Source of the DNA: Sphagnum compactum
Taxonomy: Eukaryota > Bryophyta > Sphagnopsida > Sphagnales
Length of the DNA stretch: 64,000 bases
Assembly: GCA_965153455.1 (NCBI GenBank)
Contig: OZ234493.1
Span: forward strand, 28,138,213-28,202,212
Direction of reading: 5' to 3'
Part shown: one piece after another, positions 59,796 through 64,000 of the stretch
Position numbering within the stretch: the first letter of the stretch is position 1
Layout of the letters: each line of letters starts with the position of its first letter
Made by a program: the position numbers and the translations under genes
Notes under the pieces: generated by a model
Seen by the model: the letters and a program-made list of their open reading frames with translations, nothing else
Databases searched by the model: none
Told to the model about the DNA's origin: nothing

Positions 59796-62700
59796 TTCTC
59801 TGCGAATTTGTGCTGGCCACCAGAGACACAGTTTGGCTTCATTTCTCTTCAGACGAAGTGAATGCTATATATACTGGGTGTGGACATATTTCATCTATCT
59901 TTTACTAAGATGAGATCGTGTGTTGAATCTAATTGGATGATCATGGACGACGATAAGAAGCTATCGATGATGTCTATGAGAACTTAGAAGGATGTTGTTC
60001 AATTGTTGTGCAGGCAATTGCTGGTCCGTGGCTATTGTATGGATGGATGAATTACTGGGTGAAGCCCCCACCCCTTATCTTTTAGTGTGATGATTGCTTT
60101 TGGTTGTTTAGATGGAGAAAGCTACCAACACATGAATTTGACAGTATTTCTTTCAGCCTTTAGCGGGTTCTTGGATGTACAAATGATGAGAGACCTTTTA
60201 AGTAATAAGTGCACCTACTTTTCATACTATACACGAGTATTGAAGGGCCCATGTACCTAAAGTGTCAGAATTTCTATCATTGCATCACACCATGATGTGA
60301 GCCCTTGATCTTGCCGGTACTAGTTAGGAGTGGCAGTGACCTTACACCTAGGTATAGCCCAGGGACCTTACGCCTAGAAGTAGGCATAAAGCACTCGAAG
60401 AAAATTTCTAGTGTATTTGGAAGGCACCTTATATGCATGAATATCCTCCTAGAAAAGACGAGGGATATTACAATCACTCCTTAAGAGTGGGACGGATCTC
60501 ACACCTATGAGGTGTAAGAGGGAATCCATTTAGGCATAAGATCACTCTCTCTTAAAGAGTTGGTGGAAAAACTCCCCCCCCCCCCCCTCCTATGCCCCTT
60601 GACCTACCTAATTTTAGGCTAATGATAACCTTTCCCTTGTGCTTTATGATGGATAAAGCCTGAAGTGGGAAACATTTTCAAAATGTGAGGCCAAAGTGGG
60701 CTACCTGCTCATCCTAGGTCCCTTATTTTGAGAATGCCTCCACCATGGGGCCTTTACTTTACACGTAACTTCCCTCCCCATCCTAAATAGTAGTTGAAAG
60801 GTCGCGCTCCTATGGCCTTGTGATTTACATATGTTTAAGACCTATGGTAAGGTTTGCCTTGTGTTTATGATATGGTAAGCGTTCCCAAATGCAGAGTTGG
60901 ACTTGACTACGGCCTTGTCCTAGGCCCCATATTTTGGGAATGTTCCCACCCCAACCCACGGCTTTACCCTACATGAACTATCCAGATGCATGTACCTACA
61001 TTATAGTGACCAAGTGCTAAACCTACATACACAATCATCATGCACAATCCAAGGGATGTTCATCAATCCATCTTTTGCATACATACCCAAATGAAATGAT
61101 GATGAAACCCTGCCAATCATAAATAAACCAAAGCACCCAAAAAAGGGGAATACAAGGAACAAAATGGAAGGACCCACATCTGAGAAGACAAAAGAACCAC
61201 CTAAGAAGGTGAATCACAAAGGGAACATCAAATTCCTAAACCCCTTTGGCCGAGAGAGAATAACAAATAAGAAAAGAGGAGGACCTCCTGAAAGGACACC
61301 TAGCTTAGAAGAACCCTCACTTACAGCAAGTCTCAAAATAGAGACTATCTTTGCACACTGTAACACCAGTGACACCCTTTGTTTATAAAAATGTGTGTTA
61401 AACTGAGAGAAGAGGGCATGAAATGATGAGTTAGTTTTTCATAAGGAAACACATGACCTAATTTTTCTTTGTATTTTGATATACCTTACAAAGCATAATC
61501 TAAGACCTTGTGCACTCTGGAGGCACATTGAAAATTTAAAAGGTGCCTCCAAGGGTGCAAATTCAAATTAGGTCAGGTTTGTACATGGGGGAAGGTCAGG
61601 TCACATTAGGTTTATATTGTTCTCAGGCTTGGGAACTTGGGCTACAATCGTCATTGCCATGCACTGAACCTCTGCACTCTCAACCTTCCCTTTCACTTGC
61701 ACATAGGCAACCAACCAAAATACACTAAATAAATAAATAATACACCATAAATAATACCAACCAAAATACACCATTGACATTACATTAAAGTCAGAGGAAA
61801 TCAATTAGGGCTTTTTCCAGATCTACTAATTGTGCCAAATCTCCCTAAATGGCAGATTCAGCCTATTAAAAGCCATTTTTTGTCATTTCCCCCCAAAAAA
61901 AGAACCGATTCAAGCTTCATATTTCATGTTTGTACTTTTACTTTTTTGTGCTTTTAGATGCACTTTTGGTTGCAGCCATGTAAAATTGCACCCAAGGAGA
62001 AGTACCCCAATGGCAAGAACAAAATCAAATATATAATTGGATGATATCCTCCCAGACTCCTTCCATACTTCCAAACCTTTTTGATGATCATATATTTTGC
62101 TACAATACTTCAAACCATAGTCCCATATACACAACCATAGCTTCAAGCATCCTTCTCCTTGTAACTGTTCAAATAGGTATCCATCTAGACCTTCTCTCTT
62201 TAGTGCCAATTTTCATCAAAATGCTATTAAAAAAAACTTGGGGCTGCAACCCCTACAAGGTTTTTTTGGGGGAAATTTTTGAAATTTTTCAGTCATTGGT
62301 AAACGAGTGCATTAATGCTTTCAAGACCTTTATATCAGGGCACACACCCCCTTTATGAAGTCCAATCCAATGATATAGTTCCTTGCATGGATCTACTTAC
62401 CTACTCGGAACTTGAAACTTGAATCTGCACAAAATATCCATTGATGATATCGGATGTAGGAAACACATCTTGCACATTAAAATTCGGTAGTTGTTGGGCA
62501 CATAGATGAACCCTTGTCAAAATTGCGCCGTAAAATGTTAGTGAATTATAAGTATTATTATTATTATTATTATTGCAAATGCATTGGAACAATATATGAA
62601 TGTCCTGGGAAAGGAATGGTACGATCATTGAAAACTAATATGAACATGTGCAAGATCCTTTTGAACAGTCCCTTCACACTCCCACTTTTTAGAAATAATT

Positions 62701-64000
62701 TGCAACCCACATGGAAAAGGAAAGTCGTCTTGCAAGCCTTTTGGAAAGATATTCTCAATTACAATGCATCTATAACGAGCGCATCTTGCCAATAATAGAT
62801 AGATGAAAGGGCAATCTCACCTCATGATTCATGACCTACGCTTAGATATATATACACCCAAACAATGAATCATGGGACATGTGCATTGAAATGGTAGTTG
62901 CCATCATTTTTTTAAAGGCATCTCATCCAATCCATCATAGCATTGAACTTTTCAATAATTTATCTTAGCTGATATGACATGGTTTAGGGTTCGTATTTTA
63001 CGATGCACATTGTAACGTAGTTTTATTACTCATGTTTAAGTGTTTAAACATCCAATATTATCACCAAGCTTTGAAACTTTACATGTGAAAGGTATTTGAA
63101 ACTTGTTGAATTGAATGTATATTGAGTTTTGAAGCTCAACCTCAATATACCTTTGATTAATAAATCACAGATTTCTCTACTTGTCACTTGATATGCCAAA
63201 TTGTTTTAACCAATTTCTTTACTATTTGTTCAACAAATTTTGCAATCTTCACTTGAATTCCAAATTATGTAATATTTTAGTTATAGGTGAAAGAATTGCA
63301 ATGCTAGAATGTAGGAAAAAAGACTTCCCATGACAACGACCATTTCAAGGCTTGTGTTGCTACTCCAACATTGTCTTTATAACATCAGTGTAAAGATCAC
63401 ATAAACATGTCACATCATCAATAATATAGGGCAAAAACCAAAAAAAAAAATTTGTTTATTCAAATATGATAAATTATTTTGTGTAAACATTTTAGTGTAC
63501 AGTCTTGTTGCAAGTTTGGCAACATCAATGTGAGAGTTGATCTTTGTTTATGAAAAATTTGTATTTCAAAACTATAAAATTGGTGTTCACATGATGTTTT
63601 GAAAATATTAGTTACCCCTATGAAAAACATGGATTGATTTATGTTTTGAACAAATATGTCAAGTAGTGTAACTAAATTGTTGTCATTGACAAATAAACTC
63701 CCCAAAATTTGAGGATAAGGGCCATGAACACTATTCAACTAAGAAGCATTCTTTATATTGTTTTCAGCATGAATGCTTCCAAGGCTTTCACAGTCTCAAA
63801 TTATTGTATCCAAACAAATGTGAATAATGACTAATAGTGAGAGCTTTTGAACATTGGTAGCTATTGGTGAGTCCACATGTGGTAGTAATTAGGTGTCTAA
63901 ACAATGAGTTTATTTTATCATGCTTCCAAAACATGAATAAAATAGTAAATTAAAATCAAACAAAGAAGTAATGCACCCTAAAATTTGGATTTTTCTTATT
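59796..64000. other. Upstream region of SP1L, then repeat-like AT-rich DNA
   Basis: 59796-60200 should hold the SP1L promoter and 5' UTR. 60250-60600 carries text typical of plant LTR leader regions on the minus strand (for example TGTAATATCCCTCGTCTTTT near 60468-60449) and a C-run at about 60575-60588. I could not find paired LTRs, so an LTR remnant is only suspected. A plus-strand ORF at 61164-61388 is hydrophilic and unrecognised. An (ATT)n microsatellite lies at about 62551-62575. The remainder is very AT-rich with no exon chain. Confidence 0.5.

Noticed and set aside
60250-60600. LTR retrotransposon
   Set aside because: The text looks like a plant LTR leader, but no second LTR, primer-binding site or pol frame was found.

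Overview
This window is nuclear DNA of a land plant. The evidence is spliceosomal introns with GT-AG borders throughout, AT-rich introns and intergenic DNA, and products from plant families: a SPIRAL1-type protein, an AUX1/LAX-type carrier, PDAT, a MORN-repeat PIP5K and a plant SRT1 sirtuin. One gene resembles nephrocystin-1, a ciliary transition-zone protein. That points to a lineage with flagellated sperm (bryophyte, lycophyte or fern) rather than a flowering plant. This is inference; no single base proves the lineage.

Layout. Positions 1-1432 are the upstream region of SRT1. 1433-6641 (+) is a complete 14-exon SRT1/SIRT6-like sirtuin. 6642-16248 is a gene-poor repeat zone with a decayed hAT transposase and a short TIR element with a 3-bp target duplication. 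16249-20225 (-) is a MORN-domain phosphatidylinositol-4-phosphate 5-kinase. It stands head to head, across a GC-rich divergent promoter region, with 21574-26487 (+), an AKAP17A/XE7-like splicing-factor-type gene. 28173-31890 (-) is PDAT. 34385-37788 (-) is a divergent AUX1/LAX-family permease. 37789-44928 is AT-rich DNA with two tandem-repeat arrays and a possible gene remnant. 44929-49387 (-) is an aldo/keto reductase. 50353-54554 (-) is the nephrocystin-1-like gene, with its 5' end unresolved. 58654-59795 (-) is a two-exon SPIRAL1-like gene. 59796-64000 is repeat-like and AT-rich.

The genes do not form a pathway. They are ordinary housekeeping or signalling loci: chromatin deacylation, phosphoinositide synthesis, splicing, triacylglycerol synthesis, auxin or amino-acid transport, redox and cortical microtubules. 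The nephrocystin-1-like gene is the item most worth following up.

Exon borders were set by hand from splice consensus, reading-frame phase and recalled family sequence. Each complete model closes in phase from ATG to stop. UTRs were not determined. I saw no tRNA, rRNA or CRISPR array.
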